The notes under the pieces were generated by a model. The model was not told the origin of the DNA, made no database searches, and saw only the letters and a program-made list of their open reading frames with translations. The translations under genes and the position numbers were made by a program. A stretch of DNA of 14,137 bases from Perlabentimonas sp046542995 (GTDB lineage: Bacteria > Bacteroidota > Bacteroidia > Bacteroidales > Tenuifilaceae), in NCBI GenBank assembly GCA_046542995.1, contig JBKHAH010000080.1, positions 1-14,137 of the forward strand, in the 5' to 3' direction. Every line of letters starts with the position of its first letter. The first letter of the stretch is position 1. Below are positions 1 to 8,164 of the stretch, in pieces.

Positions 1-320
1 CCTAAATTGAATTGATTGTTTTTATACATTGAATAGAGAGAGTCAATTTTTAATTGTTCGTCAGGTGTTAACTCAATAGCGATAATGGTAGGTTTGTATT
101 CGCAAATGGCTTTTGAAATTGCAATAATTTCAGACTGATAGGGCTCATCCAGCACTGAAATTTTATCTTTATCTTCCGTCTTTATTGCATCCAAATTAGG
201 ATAGGCAAAATGGAAAACACCAAGTGTCATTATTTTTACACGAGTTTGTTTGATAACCTCCTGGCCAAAAGAGATGGAGGTAATAAGGAGTAAAGAGTAA
301 ATAAGAGTTATAGTTTTCAT
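1..320 (-). CDS. DUF5694-like secreted protein, 5' part only
   Basis: The reading frame starts at an ATG at 320 and runs off the left edge of the window, so only the first 106 codons are seen. Residues 1-20 (MKTITLIYSLLLITSISFGQ) form a clear signal peptide, pointing to export to the periplasm or envelope. The mature part begins with a hydrophobic strand and a G-x-x-H pattern (LGVFHF, G34 and H37), then a Leu-Asp-x-x-Tyr helix region, then a second strand ending in Glu (TIIAIE, E83). I recognise this arrangement as the Bacteroidota family DUF5694. The GxxH plus IxxE pattern recalls the EreA/ChaN/TraB-like fold, which is an inference. It begins 44 bases after the stop of the upstream TonB-dependent receptor on the same strand and has no visible promoter of its own, so cotranscription is likely. 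No function can be assigned. Confidence 0.75.
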   Translation of the reverse strand, partial: MKTITLIYSLLLITSISFGQEVIKQTRVKIMTLGVFHFAYPNLDAIKTEDKDKISVLDEPYQSEIIAISKAICEYKPTIIAIELTPDEQLKIDSLYSMYKNNQFNL

Positions 321-364
321 ATTTTTGAGTGATTTAATTAGTGTATAATTATTTAAGATTTGAA

Positions 365-2728
365 TTAAAACTCTATCTTATACCCAAGCGCTGGTATGGG
401 CATCTTCATCTTGTCGATTATAATATCCTTTGTTATGAAATCGTAAAAAGGATTGGAATAATCGGGTTGCAATAAGGCGTTTTTCATCATTAAAAACCAG
501 ACCCCGGTGTACTTTGCTTTGTTAACCTGATAGCTAATTGTAAAATCAACACCTGTTGATGCAGGGAACTGACTGGCAAATGCCTGTGAATTGTCGGGCC
601 GATACATTTGTGCTGCAATAGATTCTTCATACAGAGCTGGCGTGTAGCGTAAACCGCCCATGTAGGTTACTTTAGCGCTAAAGCTAAGGATGTTTTTATT
701 CTTAATCATCCACTCTTTTCCCACAAGCAGATTTACAACATTCCCTCTGTTGAAACGCGTATTGAACTCTTTGCCATCGCCACCTACATATTTTGAATCA
801 AATAATGATGCAGTGAATAGATAGTAGTATCCATCTTTCAAAAATCGCTCAAGGGTTACGTCAATCCCATAGTTTTTCCCTGTGCCAATATTTTTCAATT
901 TGCGGTTGATTGCCCAGTTTGAAGTAACATTTATAATTGAGAACGAACTGTTTGGGTAAATCGGAATACTCTCCAATATCTGGAAATATGGCTCAATTTT
1001 AATACGCATTACATCGCTTACTTTTCGGCTGTATCCCAGTATAATGTGGTGCGATTTCATGAAATCAAGGTTTTTGTTTGGCATTTCAACAATGCCATTG
1101 CTGTTAGTTTGTGAAAAGTAAGTACGCAGCTCTTCCATTTGGGTATGCAAACCGTAGGCAAGGCTTAATTCATCGCTCTGTGTAAAGTTCCAGCTTAAAC
1201 CAGCACGCGGCTCAAATGTTACTTTGTTGTTCACGTTGAGATACATTGAATGGAATCCGATGTTGGTTGAGAGGTTGGGCAGTAGATGAATTTTGAATTG
1301 AGAAAATGCCTGAGTTGAGAACCCTGTTCCACTATTATCCACAAAAGTGGTCATCACCTCCGGATTATCTCTGAACGCTCTTTGTAATTTGTTGTCAAAG
1401 AATAAACTGTTTAGAGTTATTCCTGTTCGTGAACTTACCCTTGAGCTAAACTTATGGCTCACGATTGACCTGAATGTGTACTTCCCCTCAGTGCTTCTTA
1501 CATAATCGGTTGGAAGTAGCCTTGAATCAAATGTATACTCTTCTTTATCCATTCCATATCTCATCCCATCTGCACTTAGGGTAGAATTAATAAATGTTGT
1601 AGTACCTAATGAGATGCTGTGGGAAAGCCCAATTGCTCCAAAGCGGTTGAAATAATCCTGACCCGTACGATCATAGTCGGTTTCCCATTTTAGGGTATCG
1701 GACTCTGCTGTTTTTTTATTAATGTCATCGGCACCAAGTCCCCAGAATGAGAATGCACCTGCCTTTTGTGTTGGAAAATTGAATTTATAGCTTAAATCCT
1801 GGAAAGTAGGCATATTAGGGAAGTCAACCAGAGAACCAATAAGCCCAAGGGTAGAGTAACGGTAGTTAAATAAATAGGTTGCTCTTTTCCCTTTCACAAA
1901 AGGCCCTTCGGCCGAGAAATCAGTGCCTATCATACTAATTCCTGCTGTATATTCTCTTTTTTCAGCGTTTCCTGTCCTCATTTTAATATCAAACACGCCC
2001 GAGCTGGCATTACCATATTCTGCGGGGAATGCGCCAGTGTAAAAGTCAGAATTTCTTAGCATCTGGTTACTCAACACTGTAAAACCGCCACCGCCAACAA
2101 AATCGACATTGGGAAAGTGAAAGGCTGCAGGTATATCTACCCCCTCGAATCGCCACAACACTCCTCTGGGCGAATTACCCCTGATAATAATCGCATTACT
2201 TGTTGTTTGGGTAGTGGTTACTCCGGCAAAGGCTGATGCCAAACGCGCGGGATCATCCAGTCCGCCTGCATACCGACTTGTTTCTTCAACGCTGAAAGTA
2301 CGCGCACTCAATGTTGCCATTGAATTTACAGGTCGGTCTTTATTAGTATTTGCTCTGATTACAACCTCGTTCAGTTCCAACAAGTATTCTTTTAGTTCAA
2401 TATCCAGGACAACCTCTTTGCCTGAACCAACCAAGATCTCGGTAAACGTAAAGGGCTCATATCCAACATAACTTACTTTGAAATTATGCCTACCGACGGG
2501 CACTCTTTTCAAACGGAAATTTCCGGTAAGGTCGGCGGTAGTTCCCATTATAGGATCAATTCCTTCAACTATTATGGATGCGCCAATAAGTGGAATTTTT
2601 GTATCGGCATCAATAATCTGGCCTCTTACCGTTTGTATTAGTTCATTTTGTGGAAATGCAAAAATCGAGTTTAACGTAAATAACATTAATAATGCTGTTA
2701 GCTTGCTTAGTTCTTTTGTAGGGTACAT
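365..2728 (-). CDS. TonB-dependent outer-membrane receptor with carboxypeptidase-regulatory-like N-terminal domain
   Basis: This 787-residue protein is an outer-membrane beta-barrel that would import a ligand using TonB/ExbBD energy. Residues 1-26 form a signal peptide. Residues about 33-112 are a CarboxypepD_reg-like beta-sandwich (VRGQIIDADT, then GTTADLTGNFRL and VGRHNFKVSYVGYEP). A linker with LNEVVIRAN leads into a plug domain at about 135-255 (IIIRGNSPRGVLWRFEGVDI; FYTGAFPAEYGNASSGVFDI). The remainder is barrel strands, ending in an aromatic residue (ALGYKIEF), as is usual for outer-membrane proteins. The length is shorter than SusC proteins (about 1000 residues), and there is no SusD partner next door, so it is probably not a glycan SusC; iron, cofactor or peptide ligands are possible. 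The ATG at 2728 gives the complete signal peptide. The DUF5694-like gene follows closely and is probably in the same transcript. I see no exact TAnnTTTG box upstream. Confidence 0.92.
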   Translation of the reverse strand: MYPTKELSKLTALLMLFTLNSIFAFPQNELIQTVRGQIIDADTKIPLIGASIIVEGIDPIMGTTADLTGNFRLKRVPVGRHNFKVSYVGYEPFTFTEILVGSGKEVVLDIELKEYLLELNEVVIRANTNKDRPVNSMATLSARTFSVEETSRYAGGLDDPARLASAFAGVTTTQTTSNAIIIRGNSPRGVLWRFEGVDIPAAFHFPNVDFVGGGGFTVLSNQMLRNSDFYTGAFPAEYGNASSGVFDIKMRTGNAEKREYTAGISMIGTDFSAEGPFVKGKRATYLFNYRYSTLGLIGSLVDFPNMPTFQDLSYKFNFPTQKAGAFSFWGLGADDINKKTAESDTLKWETDYDRTGQDYFNRFGAIGLSHSISLGTTTFINSTLSADGMRYGMDKEEYTFDSRLLPTDYVRSTEGKYTFRSIVSHKFSSRVSSRTGITLNSLFFDNKLQRAFRDNPEVMTTFVDNSGTGFSTQAFSQFKIHLLPNLSTNIGFHSMYLNVNNKVTFEPRAGLSWNFTQSDELSLAYGLHTQMEELRTYFSQTNSNGIVEMPNKNLDFMKSHHIILGYSRKVSDVMRIKIEPYFQILESIPIYPNSSFSIINVTSNWAINRKLKNIGTGKNYGIDVTLERFLKDGYYYLFTASLFDSKYVGGDGKEFNTRFNRGNVVNLLVGKEWMIKNKNILSFSAKVTYMGGLRYTPALYEESIAAQMYRPDNSQAFASQFPASTGVDFTISYQVNKAKYTGVWFLMMKNALLQPDYSNPFYDFITKDIIIDKMKMPIPALGYKIEF

Positions 2729-3052
2729 TTTATTGATTTATTTGAAATGATTTGTTGTTTCTTTTATAGGAATAAGGAGTTATTTGTTATGTTGTTAATT
2801 CTGAATTGTGTTTCACTTAATTATAGTTGGTAAATTTTATTATTAACTTGTGTGGAAAATTTGAGAACATTGTATGTTTCAATATCTATGCCTAAAACGA
2901 TATACCTACAGATAGTAAGCACTATGTGTGCTGTGAACTGATTTCATTTGCTTGTAAAAAATGTCCATTTTCGAACACTCTTTGTTGTAAATGAACAAAC
3001 TCGTAGATTGCTATTGTAAATACTCTATTGATGATTAAAAAAATTGTTTCAA
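2729..3052. other. Intergenic region between receptor and serine hydrolase genes
   Basis: This 324-base AT-rich spacer separates two minus-strand genes, and I find no convincing gene in it. It must hold the receptor promoter, but no exact minus-strand TAnnTTTG is visible. It contains a small perfect inverted repeat, AGCAC-TATGT-GTGCT (2918-2932), and a weak one, TTTGTT-N7-AACAAA (2981-2999). Neither is followed by a T-run in the right place to be called a terminator for the serine hydrolase gene. Confidence 0.5.
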
Positions 3053-4831
3053 CTATTTCATAATAAACTCACCCACCACAGTTTTAACAACCCATTGATC
3101 GTTAACTCGCTCTATGTAAGCATCGGGATAGCCATGCTTAAAGCCATCGATAAAAAGAAGATCATTACTTATGGGTATAGCTTGAACTTTTTTGGGTCCC
3201 CCAAACGAAAAGGTTTTATCAATATGCATTCCCATCATCTTTCCGCGCTTGTTGAATGTTAGCAGAAGCCCAATTTCTTTGTTCTCATGCACTAGGCGCA
3301 CTTTGTAGCTCGACTTGTATTTCTCGTTGGGGACTTGATAAAAGTTGTATCCTAGAAATTCCCCTTTATCTCCCGTAATCTCAGTCCATACACCTGCTAA
3401 TTTTTTTGTGGATACTAGCACCTTTAGCATTAATTCAGCATTTTTTCTTATGTATTTGAAATCTTCATTACCAAAGGCCTCTGCAAGTTTCTGAACCTTC
3501 TTAAAACTTTTATCATTGTGGTTTAAATCTTGCAAAAAGGCTATGTCAAGAATTGATGGGCTATCATCAACGGCAGTAATTTCAAAGGATTCTTCATTTT
3601 GATTTATGGTGTATTCATAACCACCAACATTGTAATTATTGTTTAAGCTAATATTTATGCTGCGCTTGGGAACGGGTAGCTTTTTGTATGGTTCACCAAA
3701 GAGAATATTATCAATTTGGCGGTTGATCTCATTAACAACTTGCACCGATTTTCCTATTTCTAACAGATTGTGTGAATGGTTGGTGAGCACAACCACATAT
3801 ATATCGAGTTCGGGGAAAAATCCCACTTCACAAACATAGCCAAGGGTTCCGCCACCGTGATGGTGATACTCGTTTCCCTTGCGACTTCCAATTTGCCAGC
3901 CATAGCCGTAATGCTCCCGATTATTCTGAATGTTCTTTTTGAAAAGTTTATTTGTATAGCTAGAATCCAAAACGTTAACGTTATTTACTCTGTACATCCA
4001 ATGGTATAAATCCTGTGCCGACGAGAAAGCGCCACCAGCTCCAAGCACCCATGAGTCGTGCCAAAATTCTGGAGTTTCAAACTGGGTTGGTAAGCCTATA
4101 TATGGTTTCGAGAGGTTTTCTTCATTGATTTGGGTTATCCCAAAATCGGTGGACTCCATTCCCAACCTTTGCCAAAACGTTTCTTTCAGATGCTCGCCAT
4201 AATTTTGTCCGCTAATCTGTTCAATAATTGCTGCAAGAATAATGTAGTTGATATTGCTGTAATCAAATTTCTTTCCCGGTTTCGAATCGGATGTTATCTT
4301 TCCAAAGTAATGAACTAGATCATGAGTAGAAATTGGATCGGCTTCAGGAAAAACCACATTTGAAATATCGTAGGTTTTGCTGCGCGAGAAATCCTCATAA
4401 ATTCCAGATGTCATGCTTAATAGGTGATGGATTGTTATTTCATTTCCCGTTTCACCCAATTCGGGAAAAAATAATGAGAGGTTATCGGTTAGGCTGAGTT
4501 TACCCTCTTGAACAAGTTTTAAAATTGCAGTGGCCGTAAACTGTTTGGTAACGCTCCCAATTCCGTAAACAGAACTATTTGTGTTTGGCCTTTCCAAATC
4601 AAAATCTGCATATCCAAAGCTATCCTCATACCAAATACTATCTTTATGGGCAATTAGCACTGTGCCGGAGAATCGTCCGTGAAAATCGTAGGAACTCATA
4701 AGGCTATCCACTTGAATTCTAAGGCTTTCAATTTCGTGCGAGGGCACTTTTGCTGAAATGCCAACCGAATTGCTTCTGCTGCAGCTGCAGAAAAGGAAAA
4801 TTCCCAAAAGGGACATTATTACTGTTCTCAT
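3053..4831 (-). CDS. Class C beta-lactamase-like serine hydrolase lipoprotein
   Basis: The protein belongs to the beta-lactamase/penicillin-binding-protein-like family (PF00144), which includes esterases, D-amino-acid peptidases and carboxypeptidases. The catalytic motifs are intact: SVTK (nucleophile Ser and general-base Lys, about residues 93-96 from the chosen Met), YSN (about 191-193) and HHHGGG (about 323-328), the family's equivalent of the KTG box. The region from about residue 375 on is a separate C-terminal domain of uncertain role. I chose the ATG at 4831 (MRTVIMSLLGIFLFCSC) because it places a lipoprotein-like signal and Cys at the N-terminus, and because an in-frame ATG at 4873 falls inside a good promoter -7 box. 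The product is likely lipid-anchored on the periplasmic side. Since many relatives are not true beta-lactamases, antibiotic resistance should not be assumed. Confidence 0.9.
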   Translation of the reverse strand: MRTVIMSLLGIFLFCSCSRSNSVGISAKVPSHEIESLRIQVDSLMSSYDFHGRFSGTVLIAHKDSIWYEDSFGYADFDLERPNTNSSVYGIGSVTKQFTATAILKLVQEGKLSLTDNLSLFFPELGETGNEITIHHLLSMTSGIYEDFSRSKTYDISNVVFPEADPISTHDLVHYFGKITSDSKPGKKFDYSNINYIILAAIIEQISGQNYGEHLKETFWQRLGMESTDFGITQINEENLSKPYIGLPTQFETPEFWHDSWVLGAGGAFSSAQDLYHWMYRVNNVNVLDSSYTNKLFKKNIQNNREHYGYGWQIGSRKGNEYHHHGGGTLGYVCEVGFFPELDIYVVVLTNHSHNLLEIGKSVQVVNEINRQIDNILFGEPYKKLPVPKRSINISLNNNYNVGGYEYTINQNEESFEITAVDDSPSILDIAFLQDLNHNDKSFKKVQKLAEAFGNEDFKYIRKNAELMLKVLVSTKKLAGVWTEITGDKGEFLGYNFYQVPNEKYKSSYKVRLVHENKEIGLLLTFNKRGKMMGMHIDKTFSFGGPKKVQAIPISNDLLFIDGFKHGYPDAYIERVNDQWVVKTVVGEFIMK

Positions 4832-4870
4832 TTTCTCATTTTTTGATTTGTGATAAAATTCATTTGAGAA

Positions 4871-4897
4871 CAAAAATAGTTGCAGTAAGCACTCAAA
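4871..4897 (-). promoter_or_regulatory. Putative Bacteroidota promoter for the serine hydrolase gene
   Basis: On the minus strand, TATTTTTG (4878-4871) matches the -7 consensus TAnnTTTG exactly. A TTTG (4897-4894) lies 15 bases upstream as a candidate -33 element, slightly closer than usual. The box ends 40 bases before the chosen start at 4831 and overlaps the alternative ATG at 4873, which argues against that longer start. Confidence 0.55.
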
Positions 4898-4949
4898 ATC
4901 AGCGAATATATAAGATGTAGAATTTAAATGATCAACTCAGGGAATTAAT

Positions 4950-4962
4950 ATGCAAGTTGCAT
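4950..4962. promoter_or_regulatory. Short palindrome, possible operator
   Basis: ATGCAA-G-TTGCAT is a perfect 6+1+6 inverted repeat in the divergent spacer, about 50 bases upstream of the -33 candidate of the serine hydrolase gene and about 320 bases upstream of the kinase gene. It could be a dimeric regulator site. It is equally compatible with chance in AT-rich DNA. Confidence 0.25.
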
Positions 4963-5070
4963 TTATCAACTAAAAGGGGCAGTACAGATAATAAATCAGC
5001 AATACATCAATTTGTAATATCTATATGGGAATTTTTGTATTATTTTGCACTACAGTACAGGTATTATTTA

Positions 5071-5217
5071 GAGATGCTTCGCTTTGCTCAGCATGACAGA
5101 ATTTCTTAAGTACTTGTCATTTCAAATAGATTGCTTTAACCCTCAAAGTACGAGGGTTTCGCAATGACGATAGGGAATCTGTCATTGTTAGCGAAACGTA
5201 GTGAAGCGAAGAATCCC
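5071..5217. repeat. Cluster of three dispersed GTCATTGCGA-type repeat units
   Basis: Three related segments lie head to tail in mixed orientation: 5071-5098 (GATGCTTCGC...GCATGACA), 5128-5169 (AGATTGCTT...TTCGCAATGACG) and 5180-5217 (TGTCATTGTTAGCG...GAAGCGAAGAATCCC). The middle unit has a perfect 7-bp stem with a 7-base loop: AACCCTC (5138-5144) and GAGGGTT (5152-5158). They resemble the widespread bacterial intergenic repeat whose core reads roughly GTCATTGCGA...GAAGCAATC. The rest of the spacer from 4832 to 5278 holds no gene that I can support. The middle unit shares AGATTGCTT and TTCGCAATGACG with the MITE-like element at 10104-10294. Confidence 0.65.
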
Positions 5218-5278
5218 AAATTAATTCAGATTTTCTAACCAGACAATAATTATTATTTTGCTTTTAAAAAAATAGCGC

Positions 5279-6310
5279 ATGAGAAGATTTATCGAACCCA
5301 TTATCCATATTGCCATTTGGTTAGGGCTATATATTTTTGCCATTTTATTCATCCGCACCATTGGACCATTCAACAAGATTGACGGAACAATACTCCTTCC
5401 CATAACCATAGGAACATTAATAAATGCAGTAGTTTTCTATTCAATTATACTGTACCTTATTCCTCGGTTTGCCAATAAAAACCAGCTTAAGGGTTTTTTA
5501 ATTGGTTTTCTGATCATTTTTCTTGGGCTAACTCTTTTGGAAACCCTTATCGATTATTTCTTTTTGATATGGATTTACTCCGATAGCTCCGAACCATTCT
5601 ATGGGATGCTACTAACCAATGGATTAATTCACCTTATTTTCGCATCGCTGGCAATGGGCTATGGCTTTACTAGAAACTGGGTGGTAAGCGAAAAGAAAAA
5701 ACAGGAGCTTATCCATGAGAAGTTGACGGCTGAATTAAACTTTCTGAAAACCCAGCTAAACCCGCACTTCCTGTTCAACGTGCTAAACATGGCATACTCC
5801 AGCGCCAGCCGCAAAGGCGACGACCAAACCGCCGATATCATTGAGAAGCTGTCGGTGCTGATGCGTTACATGATTTACGAGAGCAATGTTGATAAAATTG
5901 AGGTGGAGAAAGAGATTGAGTTTATCCGAAACTATATCAACCTTCAAAAAATGCGCTTTTCGAGCGATTTGCCTGTAACCGTAACCTTCACCGTTAATGG
6001 GCATTACACTGGCTATCGCATTGCTCCGCTAATCCTCATCCCATTCATTGAGAATGCTTTTAAGTATGGCGTTAAGCTTGAGCAAAATTCGGAGATACAG
6101 CTAGCCATGAATTTCCAGAATGGCGAGATGGAGTTTACCGCCCGCAACTCTATTTTTAGAAACAGACAGCCGGTTGGCAGCAAGAACTCTGGAATTGGTA
6201 TAAAGAACACCCAGAAAAGGCTAAATATTCTTTACCCTGCAAAGCATATACTTTCCATAACTGATAACGGTATGGAATTTATGGTTAAATTGCTGCTAAA
6301 TCTTGAGTAG
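5279..6310 (+). CDS. LytS/YehU-type membrane sensor histidine kinase
   Basis: This is an inner-membrane histidine kinase of the His_kinase (PF06580) family that would phosphorylate the response regulator encoded next to it. The N-terminus has four predicted transmembrane helices at about residues 7-26, 38-61, 71-98 and 110-131. These are followed by a short charged, probably coiled-coil linker (about 137-157) and the family signature QLNPHFLFNVLN, with the phospho-accepting His at 163. The ATP-binding domain shows an N-box (PFIENAFKYG, Asn259) and a G-box (NSGIGIKNTQKRLNILYP, about 303-320). There is no extracytoplasmic or PAS sensing domain, so any signal must be sensed by the membrane segment or a partner. 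The stop is 7 bases before the regulator start, so the two form an operon. The upstream region lacks an exact TAnnTTTG box; TTATTTTG just before the gene differs by one base. Confidence 0.95.
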   Translation: MRRFIEPIIHIAIWLGLYIFAILFIRTIGPFNKIDGTILLPITIGTLINAVVFYSIILYLIPRFANKNQLKGFLIGFLIIFLGLTLLETLIDYFFLIWIYSDSSEPFYGMLLTNGLIHLIFASLAMGYGFTRNWVVSEKKKQELIHEKLTAELNFLKTQLNPHFLFNVLNMAYSSASRKGDDQTADIIEKLSVLMRYMIYESNVDKIEVEKEIEFIRNYINLQKMRFSSDLPVTVTFTVNGHYTGYRIAPLILIPFIENAFKYGVKLEQNSEIQLAMNFQNGEMEFTARNSIFRNRQPVGSKNSGIGIKNTQKRLNILYPAKHILSITDNGMEFMVKLLLNLE

Positions 6311-6317
6311 ATAGATT

Positions 6318-7028
6318 ATGAAATGTGTTGTAATTGATGATGAGCCTTTTGCGCTGGATTTAATAAAGGATTATATCCAAAGAACGCCATTTTTAGAATT
6401 AATAAACGGCTTTAGCAATCCCTTTAAAGCGATAGACTTTCTTAACAAAGAGCATGTTGATTTGATTTTCCTCGATATAAATATGCCCGAACTCTCTGGC
6501 ATACAACTATACCTCTCGCTTAACCAGCCTCCTAAGGTGATATTCACCACAGCTTACCCCGAATTTGCAGCCGAAAGTTACGAGTACAATGCCGTTGATT
6601 ACTTAGTGAAACCCATTAAATATGAGCGATTCCTTAAGGCCGTTAACAGAGCGGCAGGGCTTATTCAAACGGTTTCCAAAAACCTAACAGCATCTCCTCA
6701 AGAGCAGAAGGCTGAAAAGGATGATTTTATATTTATAAAAAGTGGTCAGCAGCAGGTGAAGATTTTGCCTAGTCAGATACTTTACGTTGAGGCCGCAGGC
6801 AACTATATGTGCTTTTATACTCGCGAAAAAAAGGTTATGTCGCTACTCACCATGAAGGAAGTTCTTGATTTGCTGCCCAGGAGCAATTTTCTTCGTATCC
6901 ACAAATCCTACATCATTTCACTAAAAGATATTGATGCTATAGAGCGGCATGATGTGATAATTGCAGGGAAGGAAATTCCCATTGGGATTACTTATAGGGA
7001 GCATTTTGTAAGGTTACTTAATAAGTAA
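6318..7028 (+). CDS. LytTR-family response regulator
   Basis: This 236-residue cytoplasmic transcription factor pairs with the kinase just upstream. Residues 1-115 form a receiver domain: acidic pair D7/D8, phospho-acceptor D53 in LIFLDINMPELSG, the switch Thr in VIFTTAYPEFA, and Lys98 in YLVKPIKYERF. After a polar linker, residues about 133-236 form a LytTR DNA-binding domain (FIKSGQQQVKILPSQILYVEA, broken here by its usual GNY turn, then FLRIHKSYIISL near the end). LytTR proteins bind paired short direct repeats upstream of their targets; no such pair is obvious here. The target genes are unknown. The flanking genes give no clear hint. Confidence 0.95.
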   Translation: MKCVVIDDEPFALDLIKDYIQRTPFLELINGFSNPFKAIDFLNKEHVDLIFLDINMPELSGIQLYLSLNQPPKVIFTTAYPEFAAESYEYNAVDYLVKPIKYERFLKAVNRAAGLIQTVSKNLTASPQEQKAEKDDFIFIKSGQQQVKILPSQILYVEAAGNYMCFYTREKKVMSLLTMKEVLDLLPRSNFLRIHKSYIISLKDIDAIERHDVIIAGKEIPIGITYREHFVRLLNK

Positions 7029-7352
7029 GTAGGCTTTTTCACCGAATATATCTATGCCAACAATTTCAATAAAGGTTTGCAATTTGCCAGCCCTACTTTA
7101 TAGTCAAATGAAGCAAAATTCAATTATAAGTTCAAATCGAAATAATATCCTTGTTTCTTCGAGATAGTAATTTATCTTACTTTTTATCCACACAGAATGT
7201 TATAGAACCTTAACTTTTGCACGTGTTTATGTACTCTTTAAGAGTTTGGTGAAAAAAGTCCATTTAAAAAATAGAATTATAGTGGTTTCTCGATTAAAAC
7301 TATTCACAATTTAAACTATATTAGCTTATAAATAGTTTATTATTTGAGCGGT
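7029..7352. other. Intergenic region upstream of the SDR gene
   Basis: This AT-rich spacer of about 320 bases between two plus-strand operons shows no supportable gene. It should contain the SDR promoter, but no exact TAnnTTTG box is visible; TAACTTTTG at 7210-7218 has one extra T. No strong hairpin followed by a T-run marks the end of the two-component operon. Confidence 0.45.
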
Positions 7353-8135
7353 ATGTTAAAAGGAAAAAACATTCTAATTGCTGGCGGTAGTAAAGGTTTA
7401 GGTTTTGCTGTTGCAAAAGCATCGGCAGTGCAGGGAGCTAATGTTTTTATAGGAAGCAGAAATGAGGAGAACCTTAGCTTTGCAGCCAACCAAATAGCAA
7501 AAGGTGCCAATGCTGAGGTAGGTTATGGGTTGCTTAATGTATCCGACTATCAGTCTATAAAGAAATGGGTAGAGGAAGCAATACAAAAATTTGGAAAAAT
7601 TGATGGCTTGCTGGTGAATGCTGGCGGGCCTCCTGCTGGCTCTTTTGATACTTTTAATGATACTGACTGGCAGCAATCATTCGAACTTACCCTAATGAGT
7701 GCTGTAAGGCTAATCAGAGAGGTGCTTCCAACAATGAGAAAAGCTTCAAGCGGGAGCATTGTAACAATTACATCAATATCAGTAAAGGAGCCAATTGATA
7801 TGCTGCTTATGTCAAATGTGTTCCGCTCAGGAGTTACCAGTTTGGTTAAGAGCCTCTCCAGCGATTTGGCTTCGTACAACATTCGCATTAACAACATTAT
7901 GCCCGGACGTATAGATACGGAGCGGGTTAAGCATCTCGATGGCATTATTGCAGAAAGCAAGGGAGTTAGCGTAAACGAGGTACGTATGATGATGCAGGAG
8001 CAGATTCCCCTATCGCGCTACGGTAAACCTGAGGAGTTAGGTAATCTTGCTGCATTCCTGTTTTCTGATTTAGCCTCATTTATAACCGGAGCAACAATTC
8101 CGGTTGATGGGGGAATGATTAAAACGGTTTGGTAG
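7353..8135 (+). CDS. SDR-family oxidoreductase-like protein with altered catalytic motif
   Basis: This 260-residue protein has the Rossmann fold of short-chain dehydrogenases/reductases and would bind NAD(P)H. The nucleotide-binding loop reads AGGSKGLG (residues 10-17, the usual Thr replaced by Ala), with VNAG at 88-91 and the C-terminal TGATIPVDGG at 245-254. The catalytic YxxxK is missing. In the segment SISVKEPIDMLLMSNVFRSG, the Tyr position aligns with Ser154 and the Lys position with Arg158. From memory, the same LSNxxR pattern occurs in a divergent 3-oxoacyl-ACP-reductase-like SDR subgroup, so the gene is probably a member of that group and not a broken copy. Its substrate is unknown. 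I chose the ATG at 7353, where the fold starts normally; a TTG at 7344 in the same frame would add three residues. A small STAS-like gene follows 29 bases downstream. Confidence 0.85.
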   Translation: MLKGKNILIAGGSKGLGFAVAKASAVQGANVFIGSRNEENLSFAANQIAKGANAEVGYGLLNVSDYQSIKKWVEEAIQKFGKIDGLLVNAGGPPAGSFDTFNDTDWQQSFELTLMSAVRLIREVLPTMRKASSGSIVTITSISVKEPIDMLLMSNVFRSGVTSLVKSLSSDLASYNIRINNIMPGRIDTERVKHLDGIIAESKGVSVNEVRMMMQEQIPLSRYGKPEELGNLAAFLFSDLASFITGATIPVDGGMIKTVW

Positions 8136-8164
8136 CTTAGAGTTTAAGTAAATGTCTGTAAATT

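Noticed and set aside
3053..4831. Antibiotic-resistance beta-lactamase
   Set aside because: The motifs fit the broad serine hydrolase/esterase family; the extra C-terminal domain and lipoprotein-like signal are typical of Bacteroidota housekeeping members, and nothing nearby suggests resistance.
4831..4873. Longer serine hydrolase start at 4873
   Set aside because: It would add 14 polar residues before the signal sequence, and its ATG overlaps a good -7 promoter box; the ATG at 4831 starts directly at the lipoprotein-like signal.
2956..7272. Similar strings AAAAAATGTCCATTT (about 2957-2970) and AAAAAAGTCCATTT (about 7252-7265) in two intergenic regions, considered as a shared regulator site
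   Set aside because: The match is short and A/T-rich, has no inverted or paired structure, and two imperfect copies are not enough to separate it from chance.
7550..7960. A 136-codon minus-strand reading frame inside the SDR gene
   Set aside because: It is antisense to a well-supported SDR coding sequence and shows no domain of its own.
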